Below, one piece after another: positions 33,974 through 42,745 of a stretch of 48,726 nt of DNA. The stretch covers positions 1 through 48,726 of the forward strand of contig JAGAAZ010000047.1 of assembly GCA_017614895.1 (NCBI GenBank). The letters run 5' to 3'. Made by a program: the position numbers and the translations under genes. The DNA comes from Bacteroidaceae bacterium. GTDB taxonomy: Bacteria; Bacteroidota; Bacteroidia; Bacteroidales; Bacteroidaceae. A model generated the notes under the pieces. The model was not told the DNA's origin and searched no databases. It was given only the letters and a program-made list of their open reading frames with translations. Position 1 is the first letter of the stretch. The number at the start of each line of letters is the position of its first letter.

Positions 33974-36916
33974 TCAGAATCTGCCGCCGCCTCCACCGAA
34001 GCCACCGCCGCCGCCGCGACCTCCACCGAAGCCACCACCGTCACCTCCGAAGCCACCGCCGTCCATTGGCATGGCGTTCATGAAACCACGCTGTTCACGA
34101 AGACCACGACGTGCAGAAGCTGAGCCAAACAGGTTGAAGCGCCAGATGAAGTGTGCCATCACGTAACTGTAGATAGCGTTGGTCTCACGGTCGGAACGTG
34201 AAGTGGCGCTGATGTTACGGCTGATGTTGCTACGACGGTTCAGGATGTCATACGCTTGCAGAGAGATGGTTGCCTGCTTCTTGAAGAGGAATCGGTAACT
34301 GATCTGTGCATTCCAGATGAGTTCGTTCGTGTTCATGTTGGCTGAGGAGTAACCACGACGTGAACTTACGTTGATGTCGGTGGAGTAGCCGAAGCCATTG
34401 TCGAAGTTACCAGTGGATGAGAGACCGTAGTTGAATCGGTAGGTGCTCTGGTTGCCCGTTGCCACCATTTCATTCTTCGTCTTGCTGTAGGTGATGTTTC
34501 CGTTGGCACGGATGTCGATGTTGTTGAGGCGCAGGGTGATGCTCATTCTCTCACCGAGGCTGTAATCCTTTGTGGTGTTCTTGGATGTCGTCTTGGTCTG
34601 ACTCTGGTAGAGGTAGCTGACATGGTTATTCAGCGAAGCATCTGTGCTGGAGTTCAGCGTCAGCTTGTCCCATCCCAGTGGGGTGTTGAAGCCGATGGTA
34701 CCTCTGGTGTTCCAGTTACCGTTGATGTTCTCAGGACGTGAACGCTGTCCACCCGTATCTTCGTAGTACTCCGTACGCTGGGCAATGCTGTTGCGTGTGA
34801 TGCCATACGAGAAGTTCGCATTGATGCTTTGGCGCGTCGCCTCGAAGTAGTTGTTGTAGTCAAGGCTGAAGTTATGAGTGAATGACGGCTTCAAGTTCGG
34901 GTTACCTTCGCGGATGTTCAGTGGGTTGCTGTTATCGGTCAGGTTGAAGAGGTCAGTCATCTCAGGCTGTTGGGTGTTGCCTCGGTAGGAGAGGCGCATG
35001 GAGTGCTGTCTGGTGAATCGCAGACGTGCATTCAGCGTGGGTGAGATGCGTGAGATGTTACGGCTGGCAATCGTGTCCAATCCCTGATACTGATAGACCA
35101 TCTTCTGGTTCTGTGCCTCCACACGGACACCAGCGCTGATGTTGAGCAACTGTGTGATGTAGCGCAAAGAGAATTCCAGGTTGTGCGTCTTGTTGATGTT
35201 GTCAGTATAGCGTGACAGCGAATCGCTCAAATAGTCCTGATAGTAGGAAGGAAGCACGCCGTACTTATCGTAATAATCCCAAATTTCCTGACCCTTCGCA
35301 TCGTCTTTCGCAAAGTCATAGGTCTGACCGTCAGAATGACGCTTCTGGTATTGGTAGTTATAATTGAGTTGTGCAATCAGATTACGCAAGACTGGCTCAG
35401 AATACGTGAATCCGATGCTGTAGTTCTTGTTATCAGTTGGATTGTTGCGAAGACGGAAGGTCAAGTCTGTAGAGTCACCCCTCTGGTGGTAGATGACATT
35501 GGACCAGTTGTAGTTCTTGTTTTTGTTTTCGCTGAGCGTACCACTCATACGGAGGCTGATGTTACGTCCGTTGCTGCCTGTCACAGCCGAAGGACCGAAC
35601 CAAGGACCTCCACCCAAACGGCGATTGAGCAAGAGGTTTCCGCTAAGGTTATAGTTGTCTCCGTCGCTCCAGCTGGAAGAACTGTTGTCATTGACTTTGA
35701 TGGTATTGCTGATAAGATCCTTCTGGCTGATAGGGTCAGTCACTCCATTCTGATAGGGGTCATCGTTGAATGTGAGGGAAGAACTTCCCGATGAACTTTT
35801 TGTCTTACCCGTGGAAATTCTGGGTGTGAACTGGAGGGTGGTGACAGAGTCAATTTCCCATTCAACCCTGAAATCGCTGTTGAAGTTGTTGTTCTTATTG
35901 TTGTTGGAGTTGATGCTGTTGCTGTAGGATGCAGCTCTCACAAAGTTTTGGTTACTGCTCTTGGTGTAGGAGTGGCTCTTGTTCATGTTGAAGCGGAAGT
36001 TACCACCAAACTCCACCGAGGGCAGGTCATACATCAATCGTCCACCAATCTGTCTGGCTGTCGCGTTTCCGTTGCTGCCCGTATTGTTCTGGGAGCCCAG
36101 CACATTGCCCTGCATCTTTTCATTGAAGCGGTTCAGCATCACTCTGCCCGAATAGAGTTTCTCTGTACCATAACCAGCGTCGAGGTTTCCGAACCATCCT
36201 TGCTGGAATCCTTTCTTGATGGTCAAGTCAAGCACCGTCTCCTCCTCGCCGTCGTCAATGCCCGTGATGCGGCTGAAGTCCGACTGCTTGTCGTATGCCT
36301 TCACCTTGTCCACAATCTCTGCAGGCAGGTTCTTCATCGACATGTTCTGGTCATTGCCGAAGAACTCCTTACCACCTACGAGGATTCTTCTCACGGTCTT
36401 GCCGTTCACCTTGATGGTGCCATCCTCGACGGTCACGCCAGGCAACTTCTTGATGAGGTCTTCCAGCACGCTACCTTCTGGCACTTTGAACGCATCGGCA
36501 TTGAAGATGAGGGTGTCATCCTTCACCTCCATTTCCTTCAGCTCGGCAGTTACCACAGCCGATGTCAGTTCGATGCTGCTTTGGGTCATCATGATGGTTC
36601 CAATGGTCATGTTGCCCTTGTTTTCCTTCTTGTTGACCGTGATTTTTTTGTAGAAATCACGATAGCCTACATAGGAAACCTTTAAAATGTAGTTACCGTC
36701 CTTCACGCTCTTGACTGTGAAGGAACCGTCTCTTGTGGTGGCATTACCTGCTACCATACGTGTCGTGTCTGTGGTCATGACTCTGACGGTGCTGGCAATC
36801 AATGCCTCACCCGTCTCGCTGTCAATCACTTTACCTTTCAAGGTCGATTGTGCATAAGATACGATGGCTGCAATCGACAGAATACTTAAGAGAATAGTTC
36901 GTTTGGAAATAACCAT
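33974..36916 (-). CDS. outer-membrane beta-barrel family protein with Gly-rich C-terminal tail
   Basis: The 980-residue protein has a signal peptide (KRTILLSILSIAAIVSYAQ), a carboxypeptidase-regulatory-like domain (about 25-105; LKGKVIDSETGEALIASTVRV) and a plug-like domain (about 130-220; EDLIKKLPGVTVEDGTIKVNGKTVRRILVGGKEFFGND). A large barrel follows with many alternating N/S/Y/R strands, as in the Bacteroidetes OMP beta-barrel family related to TonB-dependent receptors. The last membrane strand looks like YSYVMAHFIWRFNLF. About 43 residues then follow, the final ~27 nearly all Gly with a few Phe, ending in GRF. No TonB box or SusD partner is seen; transport substrate unknown. No TAnnTTTG promoter was found upstream. 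Confidence 0.88.
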   Translation of the reverse strand: MVISKRTILLSILSIAAIVSYAQSTLKGKVIDSETGEALIASTVRVMTTDTTRMVAGNATTRDGSFTVKSVKDGNYILKVSYVGYRDFYKKITVNKKENKGNMTIGTIMMTQSSIELTSAVVTAELKEMEVKDDTLIFNADAFKVPEGSVLEDLIKKLPGVTVEDGTIKVNGKTVRRILVGGKEFFGNDQNMSMKNLPAEIVDKVKAYDKQSDFSRITGIDDGEEETVLDLTIKKGFQQGWFGNLDAGYGTEKLYSGRVMLNRFNEKMQGNVLGSQNNTGSNGNATARQIGGRLMYDLPSVEFGGNFRFNMNKSHSYTKSSNQNFVRAASYSNSINSNNNKNNNFNSDFRVEWEIDSVTTLQFTPRISTGKTKSSSGSSSLTFNDDPYQNGVTDPISQKDLISNTIKVNDNSSSSWSDGDNYNLSGNLLLNRRLGGGPWFGPSAVTGSNGRNISLRMSGTLSENKNKNYNWSNVIYHQRGDSTDLTFRLRNNPTDNKNYSIGFTYSEPVLRNLIAQLNYNYQYQKRHSDGQTYDFAKDDAKGQEIWDYYDKYGVLPSYYQDYLSDSLSRYTDNINKTHNLEFSLRYITQLLNISAGVRVEAQNQKMVYQYQGLDTIASRNISRISPTLNARLRFTRQHSMRLSYRGNTQQPEMTDLFNLTDNSNPLNIREGNPNLKPSFTHNFSLDYNNYFEATRQSINANFSYGITRNSIAQRTEYYEDTGGQRSRPENINGNWNTRGTIGFNTPLGWDKLTLNSSTDASLNNHVSYLYQSQTKTTSKNTTKDYSLGERMSITLRLNNIDIRANGNITYSKTKNEMVATGNQSTYRFNYGLSSTGNFDNGFGYSTDINVSSRRGYSSANMNTNELIWNAQISYRFLFKKQATISLQAYDILNRRSNISRNISATSRSDRETNAIYSYVMAHFIWRFNLFGSASARRGLREQRGFMNAMPMDGGGFGGDGGGFGGGRGGGGGFGGGGGRF

Positions 36917-37052
36917 AGGGTTAGTCAGTTTTTGGTTTATTGGGTTTGTTTTTGTTTGTGCTTATAAGACCGCTCACAGGACAAAAAGTTTAAGGGAGGA
37001 ACGAAAAAAGCAAAAACTTTGGATTTTATTTTGTCTTGTCTTGAGTTTTCAC

Positions 37053-37060
37053 TACCTTTG
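37053..37060 (+). promoter_or_regulatory. Bacteroidetes -7 element before the corA leader
   Basis: TACCTTTG matches TAnnTTTG, with TTG at 37031-37033 19 bp upstream. The corA start is almost 200 bp downstream, so the transcript has an unusually long leader. Confidence 0.7.
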
Positions 37061-37126
37061 CACTCGATTTCGGGAACACCTTTGAAATCATACAGAAAAG
37101 AGAGTATTCACTAATTAAAAACAACT

Positions 37127-37168
37127 ATGGACGATTATCCGGCGAATAGTATGAAGTGCCTGGGATAA
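37127..37168 (+). CDS. putative leader peptide upstream of corA
   Basis: ATG at 37127 opens a 13-codon ORF, MDDYPANSMKCLG, ending at TAA 37166-37168. It follows an A-rich stretch (AATTAAAAACAACT) typical of Bacteroidetes initiation sites and lies about 60 nt after the predicted transcription start. Its last codons overlap the 5' arm of a terminator-like hairpin. The acidic residues next to the start, with a nearby Pro, resemble peptides such as MgtL of enteric bacteria that abort translation at low Mg2+. Whether it is translated is inference; it is too short to judge by codon use. Confidence 0.5.
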   Translation: MDDYPANSMKCLG

Positions 37169-37216
37169 GACTCACCTCTCACGCGGAGTTGCCATGAGTC
37201 TTTGCCCCACCTTTTT
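37154..37216 (+). promoter_or_regulatory. terminator-like hairpin (possible attenuator) in the corA leader
   Basis: AAGACTCA (37167-37174) pairs with TGAGTCTT (37195-37202), an uninterrupted 8-bp stem. It extends outward through an internal loop to TGGG (37161-37164) with CCCA (37206-37209), and weakly to the AAG at 37154-37156 with the CTT at 37211-37213. A T-run at 37212-37216 follows. The 20-nt loop contains a small hairpin (CTC...GAG). The corA start is 35 nt further on. This arrangement, with an ORF over the 5' arm, is what an attenuator would look like. Confidence 0.6.
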
Positions 37217-37251
37217 ATTGTTCTAACATTAAAGCAAAGGTTCAGACAACA

Positions 37252-38178
37252 ATGCGAACATTCTGGAATTTTAATGGCGGCATCAAGCATGTTGATGCAT
37301 GGGAGCCAAACTGCTGGGTGCAGGTAACTTGCCCAGTGGATGACGATAGGGAGTTTCTGGAGCAGGAACTCGGTATGCCTGACTACTTCATGGAGGACGT
37401 ATCGGATGCTGATGAGCGAGCACGTTACGACATGGATGAGGGTTGGCTGATGATCATCTTGCGTATTCCTCACCTGAAGAGTGTCTCTTCGAGGAGTCCT
37501 TACACCACCATCCCGTTGGGTATTGTGATTAAGGGTGACAAGATCATCACGATTTGCAATCAGGAAACGCGGATGATGCTCGATTTTGTGAATCATCAGA
37601 TGCGTCGTGCAGAAGGCTTTACTGATGCGGCAGATTTAGTGTTCCGACTCTTCTTGAGTGCTTCAGTGTGGTATCTGAAATATCTGAAGCAGGTGAATGG
37701 CATCATTGAGAAAGCAAAACGTGACCTCGACAAGCACATCGATAACAAAGACCTCGTGAATCTTTCCCGTCTTCAAGACTCGCTCACATACTTTGGCACA
37801 TCTATTCGTGGTAATGAGTCCCTGTTGAGCAAGTTGAAGTTCCGTCTTCCTGTTGATGAATTGGATGCAGAACTCATTGAGGATGTGAACATCGAGATGA
37901 ATCAGGCCCGTGAGACCACTGCCATCTATATCAACATCCTTGACTCGACGATGGACACCTACGCGAACATTATTAATAATAATATGAATACGGTGATGAG
38001 GCTGCTGACATCGTTGAACATGATCATCCTTTTCCCGACCTTCATCACGTCCATGTTTGGCATGAACCTCATCAATGGCATGGAAACGTGGAAGATGGGC
38101 TTTCCGATTGCCATCATTGCCTGTGTGGTTTGCACGGCCATTTCGTTGTGGTGGTTCAGAAGGAAGAAGTGGTTATAA
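37252..38178 (+). CDS. corA: CorA-family magnesium/divalent cation transporter
   Basis: The 308-residue inner-membrane protein has a long cytoplasmic N-terminal domain (WEPNCWVQVTCPVDD, LGMPDYFMEDVSDADERARYD) and a long helical stalk (about 140-245). Two C-terminal membrane helices follow: the pore helix ends in the selectivity motif GMN at 270-272 (MFGMNLINGM), and the second is GFPIAIIACVVCTAISLWW. It ends in the usual basic tail (RRKKWL). The protein is expected to be a homopentameric channel for Mg2+ and possibly Co2+ or Ni2+. Its long structured leader suggests post-initiation regulation. A terminator follows about 20 bp after the stop. Confidence 0.95.
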   Translation: MRTFWNFNGGIKHVDAWEPNCWVQVTCPVDDDREFLEQELGMPDYFMEDVSDADERARYDMDEGWLMIILRIPHLKSVSSRSPYTTIPLGIVIKGDKIITICNQETRMMLDFVNHQMRRAEGFTDAADLVFRLFLSASVWYLKYLKQVNGIIEKAKRDLDKHIDNKDLVNLSRLQDSLTYFGTSIRGNESLLSKLKFRLPVDELDAELIEDVNIEMNQARETTAIYINILDSTMDTYANIINNNMNTVMRLLTSLNMIILFPTFITSMFGMNLINGMETWKMGFPIAIIACVVCTAISLWWFRRKKWL

Positions 38179-38197
38179 AATCTGATATAATTGCAAT

Positions 38198-38246
38198 ATG
38201 GGTGTACCAATTTTCATTGGCTTACGCCCATTTTTGTTTTTTTTGA
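38198..38246 (+). terminator. terminator after corA
   Basis: A hairpin pairs ATGGGTGTA (38198-38206) with TTACGCCCAT (to 38231), then CCAAT with ATTGG across a 2-nt bulge around a short T-rich loop. A long T-run (38231-38246) follows. Confidence 0.85.
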
Positions 38247-38289
38247 AATAAAATAAAAATAAGTTGCTATTCGTTTACCGATTTATTAG

Positions 38290-38297
38290 TATCTTTG
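38290..38297 (+). promoter_or_regulatory. Bacteroidetes -7 element before serC
   Basis: TATCTTTG matches TAnnTTTG. The nearest TTG upstream (38264-38266) is 23 bp away, longer than usual. The leader before serC is about 55 nt. Confidence 0.6.
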
Positions 38298-38358
38298 CAA
38301 AGATTTTTTGAAAATGGTAAAAAGAAGGAAACATCATTATATCTAATCATTAAACAAA

Positions 38359-39426
38359 ATGAAAAAGTACAATTTCAATGCAGGACCTTCCATCCTTCCT
38401 CGCGAAGTGATCGAGCAGACTGCACAGGCTTGTCTTGATTTCAATGGTTCAGGACTCTCTCTCATGGAGATTAGCCACCGCGCAAAAGATTTTCAGCCAG
38501 TAGTTGATGAGGCAGTAGCACTCTTCAAGGAACTTCTTAACATTCCTGAGGGTTACTCCGTTCTTTTCCTTGGTGGCGGTGCAAGCCTTGAGTTCTGCAT
38601 GGTTCCTTACAACTTCCTTGAGAAGAAGGCTGCCTACCTGAACACTGGTGTTTGGGCTACAAAGGCACAGAAGGAGGCCAAGGCATTTGGTGAAGTGGTG
38701 GAAGTCGCTTCTTCTGCTGACAAGAACTTCACTTACATCCCACGCAACTTCGAGATTCCAGCTGATGCTGACTATCTCCACATCACGACAAACAACACCA
38801 TCTACGGTACTGAGCTTCGAGAAGACCTCGATTCTCCAATCCCTGTGATTGCAGACATGTCTTCTGATATCTTCAGCCGTCCTATCGATGTAAGCAAGTA
38901 CGCCCTCATTTATGGTGGTGCACAGAAGAACCTCGCTATGGCAGGTCTTACTTTCGTTATCGTGAAGGAAGACGCACTGGGTAAGGTGTCACGTCACATC
39001 CCAACGATGCTCGACTATCGTACTCACGTGAAGAAGGGTTCTATGTTCAACACTCCTCCAGTAGTGCCAATCTATTCAGCATTGATGAACCTCCGTTACA
39101 TGAAGGCTCACGGTGGTGTAGAGGCTATGCAGAAGTTGGCAGAGCAGCGTGCTGAAATCCTCTATGCTGAAATTGACCGCAACAAGCTCTTCGTGGGTAC
39201 AGCAGAGAAGGACAGCCGTTCACTCATGAACATCACTTTCGTTTTGAAGCCAGAATATCAGGACTTGCAGGACGAGTTCTTGAAGTTCGCTACCAGCCAG
39301 GGCATGGTGGGCGTGAAGGGTCACCGCGATGTAGGTGGTTTCCGTGCTTCTTGCTACAACGCTATGTCTGTAGAAGGCGTTCAGGCACTCGTGAAGTGCA
39401 TGCAGGAATTTGAAGCTCAACACTAA
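38359..39426 (+). CDS. serC: phosphoserine aminotransferase
   Basis: The 355-residue PLP enzyme makes 3-phosphoserine from 3-phosphohydroxypyruvate and glutamate, the second step of serine synthesis, and often also serves in pyridoxine synthesis. It has the SerC start ([11 protein letters not shown]), [38 protein letters not shown] and [12 protein letters not shown]. The Schiff-base Lys190 lies in [12 protein letters not shown]. The C-terminal [16 protein letters not shown] is diagnostic. Length is normal (about 360). serA follows after 23 bp, forming a two-gene operon that makes phosphoserine from 3-phosphoglycerate. Confidence 0.98.
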   Translation: MKKYNFNAGPSILPREVIEQTAQACLDFNGSGLSLMEISHRAKDFQPVVDEAVALFKELLNIPEGYSVLFLGGGASLEFCMVPYNFLEKKAAYLNTGVWATKAQKEAKAFGEVVEVASSADKNFTYIPRNFEIPADADYLHITTNNTIYGTELREDLDSPIPVIADMSSDIFSRPIDVSKYALIYGGAQKNLAMAGLTFVIVKEDALGKVSRHIPTMLDYRTHVKKGSMFNTPPVVPIYSALMNLRYMKAHGGVEAMQKLAEQRAEILYAEIDRNKLFVGTAEKDSRSLMNITFVLKPEYQDLQDEFLKFATSQGMVGVKGHRDVGGFRASCYNAMSVEGVQALVKCMQEFEAQH

Positions 39427-39449
39427 TTGAAGTTTATAAATAAAATAAA

Positions 39450-40370
39450 ATGGCAAAAGTTTTAATTGCAACTGAGAAGCCATTTGCTGCTCCTGCGGTT
39501 GCTGGAATCAAAGAGATTATTGAAGGTGCAGGTTTCGAACTTGCTCTTCTGGAGAAATACACAGAGAAGGCTCAGCTCTTGGAAGCTGTGGCTGATGTAG
39601 ATGCCATCATCATCCGTTCTGACAAAATCGATGCAGAGGTGCTCGATGCTGCCAAAAACTTGAAGATTGTCGTTCGTGCTGGTGCAGGTTACGACAATGT
39701 GGATCTTGAGGCTGCTACCGCTCACAAGGTGGTGGTGATGAACACTCCTGGTCAGAATGCCAATGCAGTGGCTGAGCTCGTGCTCGGTCTGCTCGTCTTC
39801 ACCGTTCGTAACTTCTACAACGGCAAGGCTGGTTCTGAGCTTCTGGGTAAGAAGCTGGGTATCCTCGCATTCGGTAATGTAGGTCGCAACGTGGCTCGCA
39901 TTGCGAAGGGCTTCGGCATGGAAGTTTCTGCTTACGATGCTTACTGCCCAGCAGAGGCTATCGAGGCTGCTGGCGTTCACGCTGCTGCATCTCAGAACGA
40001 ACTCTTCGAGACTTGCGACATCGTGTCTCTCCACATCCCTGCTACTGCTGAAACCAAGCAGAGCATCAATAAGGCGCTTGTGGGCAGCATGAAGAAGGGT
40101 GGTATCCTCATCAACACAGCCCGTAAGGAAGTCATCAACGAGCCAGAACTCATCGAGCTGCTTGCTGAGCGTACTGACCTTAAGTACATCACCGATATCA
40201 AGCCAGATGCTGATGCTGAGTTCGCTAAGTTCGAGGGTCGCTACTTCTCTACTCCTAAGAAGATGGGTGCCCAGACTGCTGAGGCAAACACGAATGCAGG
40301 TCTTGCTGCTGCCAACCAGATCGTTGGTTTCATCAAGGAAGGCATCACAAAGTTCCAGGTGAATAAGTAA
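39450..40370 (+). CDS. serA: D-3-phosphoglycerate dehydrogenase, short lysine-type
   Basis: The 306-residue enzyme oxidises 3-phosphoglycerate to 3-phosphohydroxypyruvate with NAD, the first step of serine synthesis. The Rossmann nucleotide-binding region is LGILAFGNVGRNVARIAKGFGMEV with Asp163 after it. Arg225 (NTARKE) is the substrate-binding Arg. The usual catalytic His of the TPHIGG motif is replaced: the sequence reads STPKKMGAQT with Lys270 and Lys271, and the usual Glu partner is also missing (ITDIKPDADAEF). This agrees with the lysine-type (IIIK) PGDH described in Entamoeba and related bacterial enzymes. There is no ACT domain, so serine feedback by that route is not expected. Confidence 0.95.
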   Translation: MAKVLIATEKPFAAPAVAGIKEIIEGAGFELALLEKYTEKAQLLEAVADVDAIIIRSDKIDAEVLDAAKNLKIVVRAGAGYDNVDLEAATAHKVVVMNTPGQNANAVAELVLGLLVFTVRNFYNGKAGSELLGKKLGILAFGNVGRNVARIAKGFGMEVSAYDAYCPAEAIEAAGVHAAASQNELFETCDIVSLHIPATAETKQSINKALVGSMKKGGILINTARKEVINEPELIELLAERTDLKYITDIKPDADAEFAKFEGRYFSTPKKMGAQTAEANTNAGLAAANQIVGFIKEGITKFQVNK

Positions 40371-40396
40371 ATTCCATATAAACACACACAAAAGAG

Positions 40397-40430
40397 AAGG
40401 GTCACAATACCAATTGGCGTTGTGACCCTT
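40397..40430 (+). terminator. terminator after serA
   Basis: An 11-bp perfect stem (40397-40407 with 40420-40430) closes a 12-nt loop containing the palindrome CCAATTGG. TGTTTTT follows. It may also serve the convergent arabinofuranosidase gene. Confidence 0.88.
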
Positions 40431-40450
40431 TGTTTTTATCTATCAAGCGT

Positions 40451-42637
40451 CTATTTCTTGGTCAGTCGTATCACTCCCACAGAGTTCTCAGGCATCGTGA
40501 CCTCAAACGTTCCTTTTACGTTGCCTATGCTCTTGGTTTGTGGCGTGATGGCTTCATGATAGCTGAATGAACTATCCACATCGGGGTGGCTGGAATAATA
40601 GTTCTGGTCGCCCTGATTCTTGATGCTGAGATCATGCGAGGTGATGTATTCCACTTCGGCAGCGTAGGTGTTGTCCGAGTTCAGGTTGATGCTGACCTGC
40701 TTGTCCTGCGCCTCAGCATTGACGAACTTGATATAGACCTGTCCTGTTTTCGTGTCGATGGTGGAGGAGGTGTAGATTTTTCCGTCTGCCTCATTGCCCT
40801 TCATCACATCGTTGTGCTTCAAAGCTCTGTTTCCTGCCACGGAGAAAAGTTGCTGGTAGTAGTAGTTGCAGCTGCGCCACAGACCTCGGTTGTCGAACCA
40901 GATGAGGTTGGCTCCCCATTTGTTGTAGCCTTTCTTGCAGAAGAGTGGGGCGTAGGCAGCCATCACCACCATGTCCGAATTGCGTTCCAGACTTAGCCAG
41001 TAGGCAGCTTCAGCCAACGTGGACTGGTAGGCATTGTTGGTGCCGTTGTTGGCAAATTCTCCCACAAACACACGGGTGGGTTTGCTGCGGTCGTAAGTCA
41101 GTCCCTGACCGCCACGTTTGGCACCAGGAGCATATCGGTTGCCCTGCGTGAAGAACCAGTCATCGCCCTTGTAGTAGTGCTCATCCACATAGGTGTCGGG
41201 ATATTTCTCGTCGATTTCGGCATAGTTGTTGTCGAACTCACGTCCTGCATCACGGGCACCAGCAGTCGATACGATGATGATGTCGGGATACTGTGCCTTC
41301 ACGGCCTTGTACATGATGTCGAAACGCTCCCAGAACTCCTTCCCTTGGTTCTCGTTGCCGATACCCAGATATTTCAGGTTGAAGGGCGCTGGATGTCCCA
41401 TCTGTGCACGTACCTTTCCCCATGTCGAAGTGACAGGGCCGTTGCAGAACTCAATGAGGTCGAGGGCATCCTTCACGAAGATGTCGCGGAAGCGTTGACG
41501 GTCGGCCTCAGTCTCCAGTGGGGCAATGTACGAATGTCCCACAAATTGGCAGGTCACACCGTTGTTCAGCACAGGCAGTGGACTTGCTCCCAACGATTCT
41601 GCCATCAGGAAATACTCGTAGAAGCCGACATACTGCGAGGTCAGGTAGCCCCAGTGATTGCGGAAAGGAATACGTTCCTCGGGCTTGCCGATGGAGTTCT
41701 TCCAGAATACCTGTCCGAAGTAGTTAGGACCTTCCGACGCACATCCTCCAGGGAATCGCATGAACTTCGGATGCAGGTTGGCAAGCGCTTCCATCATGTC
41801 TTTGCGCAGAGGACCAGCCTTGCCGTTCTTCCACAGGTGGGATGCCTCTGGCAGCATGGTCACGAAGTCGAGGTAGAACGTACCTGCTGCATCGCCCACG
41901 ATGACCAGACGGCTGTCCACAGAACGTAATGCCTTCAGCGTACCCGTGTACTTCTTCCAGTCATTGGTGAGCTTTGCCACCTTCACGATGTTGGAATTGA
42001 GCTGTCCGTTGAGGTCCTCCAGATAGACGGTGACCTTTCCCTGATACTGCTGACCTTGCATGTAAAGCCCGAGGTTGTACTTCACGTTCGCCTCCACAGC
42101 CAATGAAGGGCGTTGCGTGTTGTTGGAATAAGTGGCACCACGATCACGCGAACTGGGTGTGATGCCGTAACCGTTGGCTGCAATGCCATAACCCTTTCCT
42201 GCCGACTGGATGTCGAACTTCACACAATACTGCACATAGCGAAGCTCGTCATCATACTTGTCATTCGGGTCATAGTCATACTTGCGTTCCAACGTCTTGA
42301 TGAGTGGATGGTCACTCACGGCACGAGCCTGACCCACAGCCCCATCCTTCTTCACCACCGTCCATCCGAAGAAGATGGTGTCGCTCTGCGAGAATTCGTT
42401 GGCAGGACCATCAGGCACGTTGTAAGCCTGAAACGAGTTGTTCTGAATCATCTGGGCACAAATGCCTCCATCGAGCGATTGGTTGATGTCCTCGAAGAAG
42501 ATGCCGCTGAGGGTAGGGCTGATCTCGATGCCCAAATCCTTCACGTCAACAGTCAGTTGACGCTGTTCTGTCTGTGCCGAAGCCTGTGTCAATGCACCCA
42601 ACACCAAGGCGACAGCCATCCAAAGTTTTCTTTTCAT
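40451..42637 (-). CDS. alpha-L-arabinofuranosidase, GH51 family
   Basis: The 728-residue protein has a signal peptide (KRKLWMAVALVLGALTQASAQ), so it acts in the periplasm or outside. N-terminal strands with SPTLSGIFFEDINQSLDGGICAQ match the GH51 start, then an inserted carbohydrate-binding-like beta domain (about 90-260; KFDIQSAGKGYGIA to GDAAGTFYLDFVTML). The catalytic (beta/alpha)8 barrel carries the acid/base Glu429 in GIGNENQG and the probable nucleophile Glu527 in FVGEFANNG. It releases arabinose from arabinan or arabinoxylan. No transporter or sensor of a typical polysaccharide locus is adjacent. Confidence 0.94.
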   Translation of the reverse strand: MKRKLWMAVALVLGALTQASAQTEQRQLTVDVKDLGIEISPTLSGIFFEDINQSLDGGICAQMIQNNSFQAYNVPDGPANEFSQSDTIFFGWTVVKKDGAVGQARAVSDHPLIKTLERKYDYDPNDKYDDELRYVQYCVKFDIQSAGKGYGIAANGYGITPSSRDRGATYSNNTQRPSLAVEANVKYNLGLYMQGQQYQGKVTVYLEDLNGQLNSNIVKVAKLTNDWKKYTGTLKALRSVDSRLVIVGDAAGTFYLDFVTMLPEASHLWKNGKAGPLRKDMMEALANLHPKFMRFPGGCASEGPNYFGQVFWKNSIGKPEERIPFRNHWGYLTSQYVGFYEYFLMAESLGASPLPVLNNGVTCQFVGHSYIAPLETEADRQRFRDIFVKDALDLIEFCNGPVTSTWGKVRAQMGHPAPFNLKYLGIGNENQGKEFWERFDIMYKAVKAQYPDIIIVSTAGARDAGREFDNNYAEIDEKYPDTYVDEHYYKGDDWFFTQGNRYAPGAKRGGQGLTYDRSKPTRVFVGEFANNGTNNAYQSTLAEAAYWLSLERNSDMVVMAAYAPLFCKKGYNKWGANLIWFDNRGLWRSCNYYYQQLFSVAGNRALKHNDVMKGNEADGKIYTSSTIDTKTGQVYIKFVNAEAQDKQVSINLNSDNTYAAEVEYITSHDLSIKNQGDQNYYSSHPDVDSSFSYHEAITPQTKSIGNVKGTFEVTMPENSVGVIRLTKK

Positions 42638-42697
42638 AAGATTTCGTGTTCAATAAGTTTTCAGTTTAGTAATTCATGCACAATCACAATTGTGGGG

Positions 42698-42705
42698 CAA
42701 AGGTA
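42698..42705 (-). promoter_or_regulatory. Bacteroidetes -7 element for the arabinofuranosidase gene
   Basis: CAAAGGTA on the plus strand reads TACCTTTG on the minus strand, with minus-strand TTG at 42725-42727 19 bp upstream. It lies about 60 bp before the start codon and inside the short gap to the preceding gene. Confidence 0.7.
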
Positions 42706-42745
42706 GTGCAAACTGGAGGAAATACAAAATAAAACGGGAATTATT

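Noticed and set aside
33861-34166. Short plus-strand frame rich in proline
   Set aside because: It is the complement of the Gly-rich tail of the beta-barrel gene; the repeats come from the real gene.
37060-37251. M-box (ykoK) riboswitch before corA
   Set aside because: The sequence shows a single imperfect hairpin with a short ORF and none of the M-box conserved core that I would expect; the M-box is also mainly a Firmicutes element.
39462-40391. 309-codon open frame antisense to serA
   Set aside because: Shadow of serA; no domain, no start context.
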